From Bacillus sp. V3B (GTDB taxonomy: Bacteria > Bacillota > Bacilli > Bacillales > Cytobacillaceae): DNA of 64,000 nucleotides. Location of the stretch: contig NZ_JAETXM010000006.1 of the NCBI RefSeq assembly GCF_024494465.1, forward strand, positions 102,974 to 166,973, read 5' to 3'. Position 1 is the stretch's first letter. Every line of letters starts with the position of its first letter. This document shows, piece after piece, positions 35,780 to 45,045 of the stretch. The notes beneath the pieces are model-generated. The model ran no database searches, had not been told where the DNA came from, and saw only the letters and a program-made list of their open reading frames with translations. Made by a program: the position numbers and the translations under genes.

Positions 35780-36850
35780 ATGGCAGTCCTTTGGATGAAC
35801 CTTTTTATGGTTTTCCTGTCATCTTTTATGGCTAGGTACTTCTCTAAGCCATTAGCTGATAGTATTACTTATGTTAAACCAAATAAGTTATTAATATTGA
35901 TATCCATGTTTTCACTAGTAATGGTATCTGGTCTTCGAAATAATATTGGTGACACTTACTTTTACATGCATAGCTATTTTCTGATGGAAGATTCAAACTT
36001 GCAAAATATAAAACTTGAAGGTGAATTTGGTTTTAATATCTTGCAGTCCATTTTGCGTAGTATTTCAGATGATCCACAATTGCTTGTATTCACAACAGCA
36101 TTGATTACAAATGTTCTTATTGTTATTACATTGTACAAATATTCTCGAATGATTGAGTTAAGCTTGTATGTTTATATTGCATCAGGTTTATATACTGTAT
36201 CGATGAATGGGATTCGTCAAAGTTTGGCAGCCGCAATGATTTTTTTAGCAACAAAATATATTATAGATGGAAACTTCAAGAAGTTCCTATTTGTTGTTTT
36301 ATTAGCTTCCACTATTCACCAGTCGGCCTTAATATTTATTCCGGTTTATTTCATTGTTAGAAGAAAGGCATGGACAAGAGATACATATATTCTTCTCGGG
36401 TTGGGAGTATTAGTTGTTGCTGCCTTTAACGAGTTTTCTCAAATATTATTCTCTGCTCTTGAGGATACTAAATATGGTGAATATAGTGAAGTTAATGAAG
36501 GTGGTTCTAGTTTATTAAGGGTCGCTGTAAATGCAACTCCTCTAGTGATCGCCTTTTTCGGGAAAGAGAAACTACGAGAGTTATGGCCACAAAGTGACTA
36601 TATTGTAAATTTAGTGACACTAGGTGTCGTTTTTTTAATTATTGCAACCAAAAACTGGATATTTGCTAGGTTTAATATTTATTTTGGTCTTTATAGTCTA
36701 ATTCTTGTATCTTGGCTAGTGGTTTTAATGGCAAAACAGGATAGGAAATTTGTATATTATAGTATTTTAATTTGTTATTTGATTTTTTATATATATGAAC
36801 AAGTAATAGCACTTGAAATAGTCTATAGAAGTGATTATTTAATATGGTAG
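35780..36850 (+). CDS. epsG: EpsG-family exopolysaccharide polymerase (Wzy-like)
   Basis: This is a 356-residue integral membrane protein with roughly nine or ten helices. The EpsG pattern is visible: SGLRNNIGDTYFYMHSY near the N-terminus, then NGIRQSLAAAMIFLATKYI, then STIHQSALIFIPVYF. EpsG proteins are the likely polymerases that join repeat units outside the membrane. GAAAGG precedes the ATG. Confidence 0.88.
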   Translation: MAVLWMNLFMVFLSSFMARYFSKPLADSITYVKPNKLLILISMFSLVMVSGLRNNIGDTYFYMHSYFLMEDSNLQNIKLEGEFGFNILQSILRSISDDPQLLVFTTALITNVLIVITLYKYSRMIELSLYVYIASGLYTVSMNGIRQSLAAAMIFLATKYIIDGNFKKFLFVVLLASTIHQSALIFIPVYFIVRRKAWTRDTYILLGLGVLVVAAFNEFSQILFSALEDTKYGEYSEVNEGGSSLLRVAVNATPLVIAFFGKEKLRELWPQSDYIVNLVTLGVVFLIIATKNWIFARFNIYFGLYSLILVSWLVVLMAKQDRKFVYYSILICYLIFYIYEQVIALEIVYRSDYLIW

Positions 36851-36941
36851 ATTCAGTAATTATTGTTTTTTATTACTTTAAGATTTTTCTTTCCTTAGTA
36901 AACTGCTACTATAGAAAATTGATTTACAGGAGAATATTAAT

Positions 36942-38054
36942 ATGGGTGATAAGGTAAAAGTTATGCAGATTACATCTGGAATATCCACTGAGGGAATTGG
37001 AACTTTTGTGTTAAATACTTTTGAGAATATAAATAAAGAAAAAATCGATGTGAGTTTTGCCTTAGCGACAGATTGGACGCAGCACCATGAACAAAGAATT
37101 ATAAATCAAGGCGGGAAAATCTATCGAACAGCTGAAATAGGCGGTGGGACACTAGGGATCATCAAGCACTTTGTTAATTTGATAAAAATACTTAAAAAGG
37201 AGGGTCCATTTGATGTAGTACATAGTCATATGGACTTTTTTAATGGAATAAATGTTTTAGCTGCTTTTATTGCTGGTGTTCCAGTTAGAATATCTCATGC
37301 ACATTTATCAGTAAATGAAAAGTATATCTCATTGCCTAAAAAGCTTTACATTATAATAATGAAGTTATTAATAAGTATATTTGCTAATTATAAGGTAGGT
37401 TGCTCAGAAAAGGCAAATGAGTATATGAATGATCTAAAATGGAAGAAAAGCAAAAGTAAGGTTCTATTTAATGGAATAGATTTAAAGAGATTTTCTCCTA
37501 ATAAAAATAGTGTAAATAGTGGTTTGAATATTAATAAAGAGAAATTAAATTTTATCACCATAGGGCGTATAGATAACCCCAAAAACCCTTTGTTTATTGT
37601 AAAAATAATTAAAGAATTGAAAGAGATAAGAGATGATATACATCTTTACTGGGTTGGCACTGGTTCTTTAGAAAATGAAGTAAAACAATTAGTTAGTAAA
37701 TATAAGTTAGAAAATAATATATCTTTCTTAGGGATAAGGGACGATGTAGCCGAAATTCTTAAATTAATGGATTTTATGTTATTTCCGTCTAAATGGGAGG
37801 GATTAGGGATTGTATTAGTAGAGGCTCAGGCATCTGGTATTCCATGTTTTATTTCCAATACTATACCGAAAGAAGCAGACTTGGGATTATGCACAATTTT
37901 ATCTTTGAATGAATATGAAAAGAAATGGGCCAGTAAGATAGATCATTATATAAATACTAATAGTTATAAAAATATAATTAATGAAGAAAAACTAAAAAAG
38001 TTTGATGTAAGTAGCACGGTAAAGGAAATAGAGGATATTTACATAAGAGTTTAG
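36942..38054 (+). CDS. GT4 glycosyltransferase
   Basis: This 370-residue GT-B enzyme is related to EpsF: MQITSGISTEGIGTFVLNTF, then VVHSHMDFFNGINVLAAF, and the donor loop FPSKWEGLGIVLVEAQASGI. ACAGGAG precedes the ATG. A 91-bp gap after epsG holds only a weak T-rich hairpin. The sugar is unknown. Confidence 0.87.
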   Translation: MGDKVKVMQITSGISTEGIGTFVLNTFENINKEKIDVSFALATDWTQHHEQRIINQGGKIYRTAEIGGGTLGIIKHFVNLIKILKKEGPFDVVHSHMDFFNGINVLAAFIAGVPVRISHAHLSVNEKYISLPKKLYIIIMKLLISIFANYKVGCSEKANEYMNDLKWKKSKSKVLFNGIDLKRFSPNKNSVNSGLNINKEKLNFITIGRIDNPKNPLFIVKIIKELKEIRDDIHLYWVGTGSLENEVKQLVSKYKLENNISFLGIRDDVAEILKLMDFMLFPSKWEGLGIVLVEAQASGIPCFISNTIPKEADLGLCTILSLNEYEKKWASKIDHYINTNSYKNIINEEKLKKFDVSSTVKEIEDIYIRV

Positions 38055-38099
38055 CAGTAGTACTAAGTTTTTAGATTTACGTACAGGAGGGAAGAATCA

Positions 38100-39170
38100 A
38101 TGAAAGTTTTAGTAACAGGAGGAGCGGGATATATCGGTAGTCATACCTGTGTTGAATTGTTAAACAAAGGATATGAAATTATTGTTATTGATAATTTTTT
38201 GAATAGTAAACCTGAAGCATTAAAAAGAGTTCAAGAAATCACAGGTAAAAGATTCAGAACGTATAGTATTGATTTAATGGATCGGGAAAAATTGGGAAAG
38301 GTTTTTTTGGAAAATAATATTGAAGCAGTGATTCACTTTGCTGGGCTTAAAGCTGTTGGGGAATCAGTCAATCTCCCACTTTGGTATTACCGAAATAATC
38401 TTTTTAGTACAGTCATTCTTTGTGAAGTGATGAAAAAGTTCAATGTAAAAACATTCGTCTTTAGCTCATCTGCTACTGTTTATGGCGAGCCGGAGCAGGT
38501 TCCTATTTCAGAGGATGCATCTCTTATGGCAATGAATCCATATGGACGAACGAAGTTGATGATTGAAGAAATATTAGGTGATTTGTATGAATCAGATCCA
38601 AGCTGGAGCATTGCATTATTACGTTACTTCAATCCGATTGGGGCACATGCTAGTGGACTTATTGGGGAAGACCCACAAGGGATACCGAATAATTTAATGC
38701 CATATATTACGCAAGTGGCAGTAGGGAAGTTAAAGGAGCTTAGTGTTTTTGGAAATACCTATCCAACTGAAGATGGTACAGGGGTTAGAGATTATATTCA
38801 TGTAGTAGATCTTGCCAAAGGACATCTAAAAGCACTTGAAAAAGTTTTAAACAATCATGGGATTGAAGCTTACAATTTAGGAACAGGAAAAGGCTATAGC
38901 GTTTTAGAAATGATTTCAGCTTTTGAAAAGGCCTCTGGCAGGTCAGTTCCATATCGAATTGTTGAGCCAAGACCAGGTGATATTCCAGTTTGTTATGCGG
39001 ATCCAATGAAGGCGAAACAAGAGCTAGGCTGGGTAGCAGAAAAAGGGATTAATGAAATGTGTGAAGATGCATGGCTATGGCAGTCGAACAATCCAAATGG
39101 ATATGAAAGTAAAGGTATAATCAATCATAATGAAGAACCTCGCATAGTTAATAGCGAGGTTTTTTTATGA
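38100..39170 (+). CDS. galE: UDP-glucose 4-epimerase
   Basis: This is a 356-residue short-chain dehydrogenase-type epimerase. The NAD loop is VTGGAGYIGSHTC, the catalytic SSSATVYG and YGRTK motifs are present, and FNPIGAHASG follows. It interconverts UDP-glucose and UDP-galactose (or the N-acetyl forms). The usual GalE ends near WQSNNPNGY; here about 17 extra residues follow, and their codons contain a perfect intrinsic terminator. AGGAGGGAAG precedes the ATG. Confidence 0.95.
   Translation: MKVLVTGGAGYIGSHTCVELLNKGYEIIVIDNFLNSKPEALKRVQEITGKRFRTYSIDLMDREKLGKVFLENNIEAVIHFAGLKAVGESVNLPLWYYRNNLFSTVILCEVMKKFNVKTFVFSSSATVYGEPEQVPISEDASLMAMNPYGRTKLMIEEILGDLYESDPSWSIALLRYFNPIGAHASGLIGEDPQGIPNNLMPYITQVAVGKLKELSVFGNTYPTEDGTGVRDYIHVVDLAKGHLKALEKVLNNHGIEAYNLGTGKGYSVLEMISAFEKASGRSVPYRIVEPRPGDIPVCYADPMKAKQELGWVAEKGINEMCEDAWLWQSNNPNGYESKGIINHNEEPRIVNSEVFL
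39136..39166 (+). terminator. Intrinsic terminator inside the 3' end of galE
   Basis: AACCTCGC and GCGAGGTT pair exactly over a 10-base loop and run into seven or more T. It lies in the last galE codons, in the middle of the eps operon, with no promoter visible before the next gene 40 bases on. Read-through would be needed to express the second half of the operon. Confidence 0.88.
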
Positions 39171-39209
39171 GGTAAAGAAATTTACAGTACTTATCAGGAG
39201 TTGCCTTAA

Positions 39210-39806
39210 ATGAAAAGATGCTTTGATCTGTTTAGTTCCATCACATTGTTTATCTTAGCTATTCCGATCCTTTTGATTGTTGCAATACTTGTAAAAATAA
39301 AATTAGGATCACCCGTTATTTTTAAACAAAAGCGGCCTGGGTTACATGAAAAGCCTTTTTATCTTTATAAATTCCGGACGATGACCGATCAAAGAGATCA
39401 ACAAGGTAACCCACTTCCAGACCATGTGAGACTTACTTCTTTTGGTAAATTCTTAAGAAAATATAGTTTGGATGAATTGCCACAGCTGATTAATGTCATA
39501 AAAGGGGATCTTAGTTTAGTAGGACCAAGGCCATTATTGATGGAATATCTTCCATTATATACAGAAGAACAAGCTAAGCGAAATCAAGTAAGACCAGGAA
39601 TAACTGGATGGGCACAAATTAATGGAAGAAACGCGATCACATGGGAAGAAAAATTCAAACTGGATGTTTGGTATGTAGAAAACTATTCATTATTACTTGA
39701 TATCAAGATTTTGTTCTTAACCTTTATGAAGGTGGCCAAATCAGAAGGGATTAGCCAAGCTAATCATGTGACGATGGAAAGCTTTAAAGGGAATAAGCGA
39801 ATGTAA
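39210..39806 (+). CDS. epsL: Undecaprenyl-phosphate sugar-1-phosphate transferase (EpsL-like)
   Basis: This is a 198-residue initiating transferase of the small PglC type. It has one N-terminal membrane/re-entrant helix and then [46 protein letters not shown] and [14 protein letters not shown]. It starts the repeat unit by placing a phospho-sugar on undecaprenyl phosphate. CAGGAG is upstream of the ATG. Confidence 0.93.
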   Translation: MKRCFDLFSSITLFILAIPILLIVAILVKIKLGSPVIFKQKRPGLHEKPFYLYKFRTMTDQRDQQGNPLPDHVRLTSFGKFLRKYSLDELPQLINVIKGDLSLVGPRPLLMEYLPLYTEEQAKRNQVRPGITGWAQINGRNAITWEEKFKLDVWYVENYSLLLDIKILFLTFMKVAKSEGISQANHVTMESFKGNKRM

Positions 39807-39819
39807 AAGGGGGGCATCG

Positions 39820-40452
39820 ATGAGACTAGCGATTATTGGTCAAGGTGGTCATAGTAAGGTTATTCAAGACATCATACTAGCAATAAGGGACATTGAAATT
39901 ATTGGTTATTTTGATGATAAATATAATCACAGTTATGTCCATCAAGGAATTCATTATGGTCCTATTCTTTCATCGAAGAGTTTGCTAGATTATTTTGAGG
40001 AAATCAAGTTCATAATTGCAATTGGAAATAACAGAGTACGAAAAATGACTGTCGAAAGATTGAATCTTTTAGATCATGATTATGCTGTATTGATTCATCC
40101 ATCAGCTATTATAAGTTCAAGTGCCAAGGTTGGTTATGGTTCAGTCATCATGGCAAATGCAGTAGTCAATGCGGATGCTGATATAGGTAAATATACGATT
40201 ATTAATACAGGATCCATTGTTGAACATGATACGAGAGTAGGTGATTATGCTCATATATCACCGAAAGCGACATTAACAGGCAATGTTATGGTCGAAGAGG
40301 GGACGCATATTGGGGCAGGAGCTACACTTATCCCACAAGTATCGGTTGGAAAATGGTCCACGATTGGGGCAGGAGCAACAGTAACTAGAAATATACCGAG
40401 CGATTGTACAGCTGTTGGGACTCCCGCTAAGGTAAAAATAAGTAATCATTAG
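39820..40452 (+). CDS. epsM: Sugar O/N-acyltransferase (EpsM/PglD-like)
   Basis: The protein has 210 residues. An N-terminal Rossmann-like half (LAIIGQGGHSKVIQDII) binds the UDP-sugar and a C-terminal left-handed beta-helix (hexapeptide repeats, HDTRVGDYAHISPKATLTG) binds acetyl-CoA. It acetylates the amino sugar made by EpsC and EpsN. AAGGGGGG precedes the ATG. Confidence 0.93.
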   Translation: MRLAIIGQGGHSKVIQDIILAIRDIEIIGYFDDKYNHSYVHQGIHYGPILSSKSLLDYFEEIKFIIAIGNNRVRKMTVERLNLLDHDYAVLIHPSAIISSSAKVGYGSVIMANAVVNADADIGKYTIINTGSIVEHDTRVGDYAHISPKATLTGNVMVEEGTHIGAGATLIPQVSVGKWSTIGAGATVTRNIPSDCTAVGTPAKVKISNH

Positions 40453-40464
40453 GAGGTGGAGTAT

Positions 40465-41652
40465 TTGCCGCATAAAAGAATCTTTTTGTCTTCCCCACAT
40501 ATGAGTGGAAACGAACAAAAATATATTCGAGAGGCATTTGAGACGAATTGGATTGCCCCGCTCGGACCAAATGTGGATGCGTTTGAAAAAGAAATAGCTG
40601 ATTATGTAGGAGCCAATGATGCTGTAGCCGTAAGTTCAGGTACTGCAGCGATTCATTTGGCTCTTTCTTTATTAGGTGTAGGTAAGGGAGATAAAGTATT
40701 TTGTTCGACCTTAACCTTTATTGCAAGTGCAAATCCTATTCTATATCAAGGAGCTGAACCGGTCTTTATTGATTCAGAGCCTGATACGTGGAATATGTCT
40801 CCACAAGCACTTGAAAAAGCATTACAGGATGCTTCAACTGAAGGGAAGCTGCCGAAAGCTATTATTATTGTAAACCTTTATGGTCAAAGTGCAAAAATAG
40901 ATGAGCTGTTATCACTTTGTGATTATTATAACGTTCCTATTATTGAAGATGCAGCCGAATCATTGGGTGCTCGTTATAAAGGAAAGGCCAGCGGAACATT
41001 TGGAGGGTTTGGTGTGTACTCCTTTAATGGCAATAAAATTATTACCACTTCTGGCGGTGGGATGCTTATTTCAAACGATGTAGAAGCTTTAAAGAAAGCT
41101 CGTTTTTTAGCGACACAGGCTCGTGATCCTGCTCCACATTATCAGCATAGTGTAACAGGATTTAATTATCGGTTAAGCAATATTTTAGCAGGGATTGGAA
41201 GAGCCCAATTAGAGGTATTAGACGAAAGAGTAAAGGCCAGAAGAGAGATTTTTCAACGTTATTACGATCATCTTTCATCCATCCCAGGTATACAGTTTAT
41301 GCCTGAGTTAGAGGAAACGTACTCAAATCGTTGGTTGACCGCCTTGTTAGTAGCTGAAGAAAAGCTTGGCGTTTCAAAAGACAGTCTTTTAAGAGCTTTA
41401 GCTGAAAAAAATATTGAGGCGCGGCCTGTATGGAAGCCACTTCATATGCAGCCTCTTTTTAACGGGGTAACGTATTACCCACATGATGAGAATCAAAGTG
41501 TATCCGAAGTATTATTTCAACGTGGAATCTGCCTCCCATCCGGATCTAATATGAACGAAGATGATCAAATGAAAGTCATTAATTGTATCAAAAATTGTTT
41601 AAAATCAAATGAGTTCAATAGTAAAACAAAAATGATGGATGAAGTTATCTAA
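40465..41652 (+). CDS. epsN: PLP-dependent sugar aminotransferase (EpsN/PglE-like)
   Basis: This is a 395-residue DegT/DnrJ/EryC1 aminotransferase with VSSGTAAIHLAL, IEDAAESLGA and the PLP lysine in SFNGNKIITTSGGG. It adds the amino group to the 4-keto sugar from EpsC. The frame opens at the GTG at 40456, which lies inside AGGAGGTGG; the TTG at 40465, 8 bases further on, is the natural start and gives MPHKRIFLSSPHMSG. Confidence 0.92.
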   Translation: MPHKRIFLSSPHMSGNEQKYIREAFETNWIAPLGPNVDAFEKEIADYVGANDAVAVSSGTAAIHLALSLLGVGKGDKVFCSTLTFIASANPILYQGAEPVFIDSEPDTWNMSPQALEKALQDASTEGKLPKAIIIVNLYGQSAKIDELLSLCDYYNVPIIEDAAESLGARYKGKASGTFGGFGVYSFNGNKIITTSGGGMLISNDVEALKKARFLATQARDPAPHYQHSVTGFNYRLSNILAGIGRAQLEVLDERVKARREIFQRYYDHLSSIPGIQFMPELEETYSNRWLTALLVAEEKLGVSKDSLLRALAEKNIEARPVWKPLHMQPLFNGVTYYPHDENQSVSEVLFQRGICLPSGSNMNEDDQMKVINCIKNCLKSNEFNSKTKMMDEVI

Positions 41653-41671
41653 ATAGAGGTTGGATGAAGGA

Positions 41672-42043
41672 ATGATTGGAAAAAACATTACCTTGTTGAG
41701 AAAAGAAAAAGATTTAACATTATCAGAATTAGCCGAAAGAGCAAATGTGGCTAAATCCTATTTAAGTAATATTGAGAGAAATATTAATCAAAATCCGTCT
41801 ATTCAAATAGTAGAAAAAATTGCCCGAGTTTTGGATGTTGAAGTCAAAACATTGATAAACGGAGAAATAGCAGAAACAGAAACGCTTCATACAGAATGGA
41901 TCGATTTAATTGAAGAAATTAAAAAATCAGGGCTTAAAAAGGAAGACATTCAAGAATACAAAACATTAATTGAATTCATTAAATGGAAAAATAATCAAGA
42001 GGAAGAAATGAATATGAGTTGTCATGAGGGAAAAAATGAGTAA
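41672..42043 (+). CDS. SinR-family transcriptional repressor inside the eps operon
   Basis: This 123-residue regulator has an N-terminal XRE helix-turn-helix nearly identical in pattern to SinR: LSELAERANVAKSYLSNIER, then NPSIQIVEKIARVLDV. Its C-terminal half (EWIDLIEEIKKSGLKKEDIQ, then EFIKWKNNQ) matches the SinR dimerisation/SinI-binding domain. SinR represses eps and tasA in B. subtilis through GTTCTYT sites, and such sites occur at three promoters in this window. Being a member of the operon it probably controls suggests autogenous feedback. Start MIG as in SinR; TTG 41660 is an alternative. The gene may be a SinR paralogue if the classical sinIR pair exists elsewhere. Confidence 0.9.
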   Translation: MIGKNITLLRKEKDLTLSELAERANVAKSYLSNIERNINQNPSIQIVEKIARVLDVEVKTLINGEIAETETLHTEWIDLIEEIKKSGLKKEDIQEYKTLIEFIKWKNNQEEEMNMSCHEGKNE

Positions 42044-42776
42044 AACAAATAAGGTTCCTAAAATGATTCATTATTGCTGGTTTGGTGGAAAAGAAAAACC
42101 GGATCTCGTAAAGAAATGTATCGAGAGCTGGAAACAAAACTTAAAAGATTATGAAATTGTCGAGTGGAATGAACAAAACTTTGATGTGAACTGTAATGAC
42201 TATGTAAAAGAGGCCTATGAGGCAGACAAATTTGCTTTTGTCAGTGATTATGCCAGGGTGCATGGACTTTATCATATTGGCGGTATCTACTTGGATACAG
42301 ATGTTGAGGTCTATAAATCATTTGATGATTTATTACATCATGATTCCTTTTGGGGCTTTGAGCAAGAGAACTATATTGCCACAAGTACAATCGGGGCTGC
42401 AAAAGGGAATAAGCTGATTAAACAATTTTTAGATTCCTATTCAGGTAGGAAGTTTATTGAAGAGGATGGAAGTTTTAACGATCTTACAAATGTAGCAGTC
42501 CTAACAAAAATGTTAGAGTGTTTGGGTTTGAAAACAAATGGGCTCTATCAAGAACTTGAAGGAATTGGAGCCTTTTATCCACAACCTTATTTTTCGCCAT
42601 ATGACTATATTAATTGCCGGTCGTTCAAATCAGATAAAACATATGCTATGCATTACTTTTATAAAAGCTGGCTACCGCCAAAGGCAAGGTTTAAAAGCAA
42701 TGTGAAAAAGGTTGCCGCAAAAATAATTGGTGGAGATACTATTGCAAGATTAAGAAAAAAAGTTTCAGGAACATAG
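42036..42776 (+). CDS. GT32-type glycosyltransferase (DXD sugar-binding family)
   Basis: This is a 246-residue transferase of the capsular-polysaccharide Gly_transf_sug type: KMIHYCWFGGKEKPDLVKKC, then FAFVSDYARVHGLYHIGGIY and LDTDVEVYKS containing the DxD site. The start at 42036 follows GAGGG and overlaps the regulator gene by 8 bases, so translation is likely coupled. The frame is also open from 42024. Confidence 0.88.
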   Translation: MSKTNKVPKMIHYCWFGGKEKPDLVKKCIESWKQNLKDYEIVEWNEQNFDVNCNDYVKEAYEADKFAFVSDYARVHGLYHIGGIYLDTDVEVYKSFDDLLHHDSFWGFEQENYIATSTIGAAKGNKLIKQFLDSYSGRKFIEEDGSFNDLTNVAVLTKMLECLGLKTNGLYQELEGIGAFYPQPYFSPYDYINCRSFKSDKTYAMHYFYKSWLPPKARFKSNVKKVAAKIIGGDTIARLRKKVSGT

Positions 42777-42785
42777 GTGATCATG

Positions 42786-43982
42786 ATGAAGGAAGTATTA
42801 GTAGCTTCTTTTGATATGGAAGTTGGGGGAGTTGAAAGAAGTCTTATTAATATGTTGGAGAGCTTTGACTACTCTGACTATAAGGTAGATCTAATGCTGT
42901 ATAGACATCAAGGGGATTTCATGAAAATGTTGCCAAGTAAACCCAACTTATTAAAAGAAATCCCTCAATATACAACTTTTAGAAAGTCGATAAGCGAGAC
43001 AGTCAAAGAAGGTCATATTGGTATAGGGTTATCAAGAATTTTATCAAAAATGAATACTAAATTTTATCAAAAAAGAAAAAAGATAGCTGAGCCTGGCTAT
43101 TATCAAATGCAAATCATGTGGAAATATGCTCTTCCTTTCTTACCTCAAATGGAAAAAGAATATGATGTTGCCATTAGCTATTTATGGCCGCATTATTTTG
43201 TAGCTGAAAAGGTAAAGGCAAGGAAAAAAATTGCTTGGATTCATACGGACTATTCGACAATTGAAACGGATATAAAGTTGGATTTAAAAATGTGGCATCA
43301 ATTTGATCATATTATAGCTGTTTCTGAAGCATGTAAAAATGCATTTCTTGCAAAATATAAAGAGTTAGAATCAAAAGTATCAGTTGTAGAAAATATTACT
43401 TCTCCTGAATTTATTCAAAAGATGGGAAAAGAAGAATTAGATAATCCAATGGAAAGTGATAACCGATTGAAACTTTTAACAGTAGCGAGATTGTCACATG
43501 CAAAAGGAATAGATAAAGCCGTAGAAGCTTTGAAGTTGCTAAAGGATAAAGGTTATGACGACATTGCTTGGTACGTTGTCGGATATGGTGGAGATGAAGC
43601 GAAGATTCAAGAATTAGTTCGACAGAATAATTTAGAAAAGGACTTTATTTTATTAGGAAAGAAAACTAATCCATATCCTTTTATGAAAGCATGTGATCTA
43701 TATGTACAGCCTTCGCGTTATGAAGGAAAAGCAGTGACGGTTACAGAGGCTAAAATCTTAGCTAAACCTATCATTATTACCAATTATTCAACAGCGGGTA
43801 GTCAAATAGAAAAAGGTGTAGACGGAGTTATTTGTAAAGATTTAAGTGTGGAGTCAATTGCCTGTGAAATTGAAGTATTGTATAAAAATGAAGATATGAG
43901 AGGAAAATTCATTAATCATAATAAGAAATTTGATCATAGTAATGATCATGAACTAGATAAATTATACAGTTTAATTGGCTGA
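42786..43982 (+). CDS. GT4 glycosyltransferase, member of a three-gene paralogous set
   Basis: This GT-B enzyme has 398 residues: VASFDMEVGGVERSLINML at the N-terminus, and YVQPSRYEGKAVTVTEAKIL as the donor loop. It shares layout and many positions with the genes at 46220 and 47426 (YxVDLxLxxHxGxF, KIxWIHxDY, LLGxKxNPYP), so the three arose by duplication. The GTG at 42777 is open upstream, but GGTGA at 42776 fits the ATG at 42786 better. Confidence 0.87.
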   Translation: MKEVLVASFDMEVGGVERSLINMLESFDYSDYKVDLMLYRHQGDFMKMLPSKPNLLKEIPQYTTFRKSISETVKEGHIGIGLSRILSKMNTKFYQKRKKIAEPGYYQMQIMWKYALPFLPQMEKEYDVAISYLWPHYFVAEKVKARKKIAWIHTDYSTIETDIKLDLKMWHQFDHIIAVSEACKNAFLAKYKELESKVSVVENITSPEFIQKMGKEELDNPMESDNRLKLLTVARLSHAKGIDKAVEALKLLKDKGYDDIAWYVVGYGGDEAKIQELVRQNNLEKDFILLGKKTNPYPFMKACDLYVQPSRYEGKAVTVTEAKILAKPIIITNYSTAGSQIEKGVDGVICKDLSVESIACEIEVLYKNEDMRGKFINHNKKFDHSNDHELDKLYSLIG

Positions 43983-43998
43983 TAGGAGCAATTAAGTT

Positions 43999-45030
43999 AT
44001 GAATATAAAAGTAAGTATAATTATTCCTGTTTATAATGCAGAAAAGTACATTATTGAATGTATTGAATCACTTATCAATCAGACACTTGAAGAATGTGAA
44101 TTTATTTTTGTAAATGACGGGTCAAAAGATCGAAGTAGCGCTATTATTGATGAGTTTAAAAAGAAGGATAATCGGATCATTCTTATTAATCAAGAAAATC
44201 AAGGTGTCAGTATTGCAAGGAATAACGGACTTAAGGCTGCTTCTGGAGAGTATGTTGGATTTGTTGATGCCGATGATTATATAGAAAAAGATATGTATGA
44301 GAAATTATACAACTCAGCGAGAGAAAATAATTGTGATATTGTGATATCAAATTTTGAAAGTGAATTAGAAGGACATAAGGTAATAACAAAATATTTATTT
44401 CCTATTAATATAAGCCTACAAAAGGACTTTATAGAACAACAAGTCTTACCGTATTTTATTATGGCAGACAATTTAAATACTGCCTGGAATAAAATTTATA
44501 GGAATAAAATGATATATGATAATAAAGTGAAATTCCCAGAAAGGTTTGCCTTAGGTGAAGATGGGATCTTTAATATTAAGGCTTTTAGTTATGCAACAAG
44601 AATAAAATATATTGACTATACGGGCTATCATTATCGAGAAGTGAAAGGAAGTGCAACAAGAGATATTCTACAAAAAGACTATTTTAAGCGAGCATTAGAA
44701 GTTTATTCATCTGAATTACCGAGAGTTTTTATTGATAAAATAGAGAGAAAAAAGATTGAAAAACTTAAAGCTATTAAATTAGTAAATAGTGTATTAGCTT
44801 ATATTCATATTTACTTTACACCAACGAAGGCTCTTGCTTTTCGAAAGAGATATCGATATGTACGAAATATGATCTCAAACAACCAAGTAAAAGAAGCATT
44901 AATAATTTATTATAGTGAAAAGTACCATTTATTAGGAAGGTACGAGAAAGTCTTGATAAATATGATGTTAAAAAAATCAACCATGGGACTATACTATGTT
45001 ACCTTGTATAGCAGGTTTAGAAATAAATAA
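43999..45030 (+). CDS. GT2 family glycosyltransferase
   Basis: The protein has 343 residues with a GT-A fold: IIPVYNAEKYIIECIESLIN, FVNDGSKDRSS and FVDADDYIEKDM. A basic C-terminal region follows. TAGGAGC precedes the ATG, 16 bases after the previous gene. The donor is unknown. Confidence 0.88.
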   Translation: MNIKVSIIIPVYNAEKYIIECIESLINQTLEECEFIFVNDGSKDRSSAIIDEFKKKDNRIILINQENQGVSIARNNGLKAASGEYVGFVDADDYIEKDMYEKLYNSARENNCDIVISNFESELEGHKVITKYLFPINISLQKDFIEQQVLPYFIMADNLNTAWNKIYRNKMIYDNKVKFPERFALGEDGIFNIKAFSYATRIKYIDYTGYHYREVKGSATRDILQKDYFKRALEVYSSELPRVFIDKIERKKIEKLKAIKLVNSVLAYIHIYFTPTKALAFRKRYRYVRNMISNNQVKEALIIYYSEKYHLLGRYEKVLINMMLKKSTMGLYYVTLYSRFRNK

Positions 45031-45045
45031 ACTGGAGGATTATGT

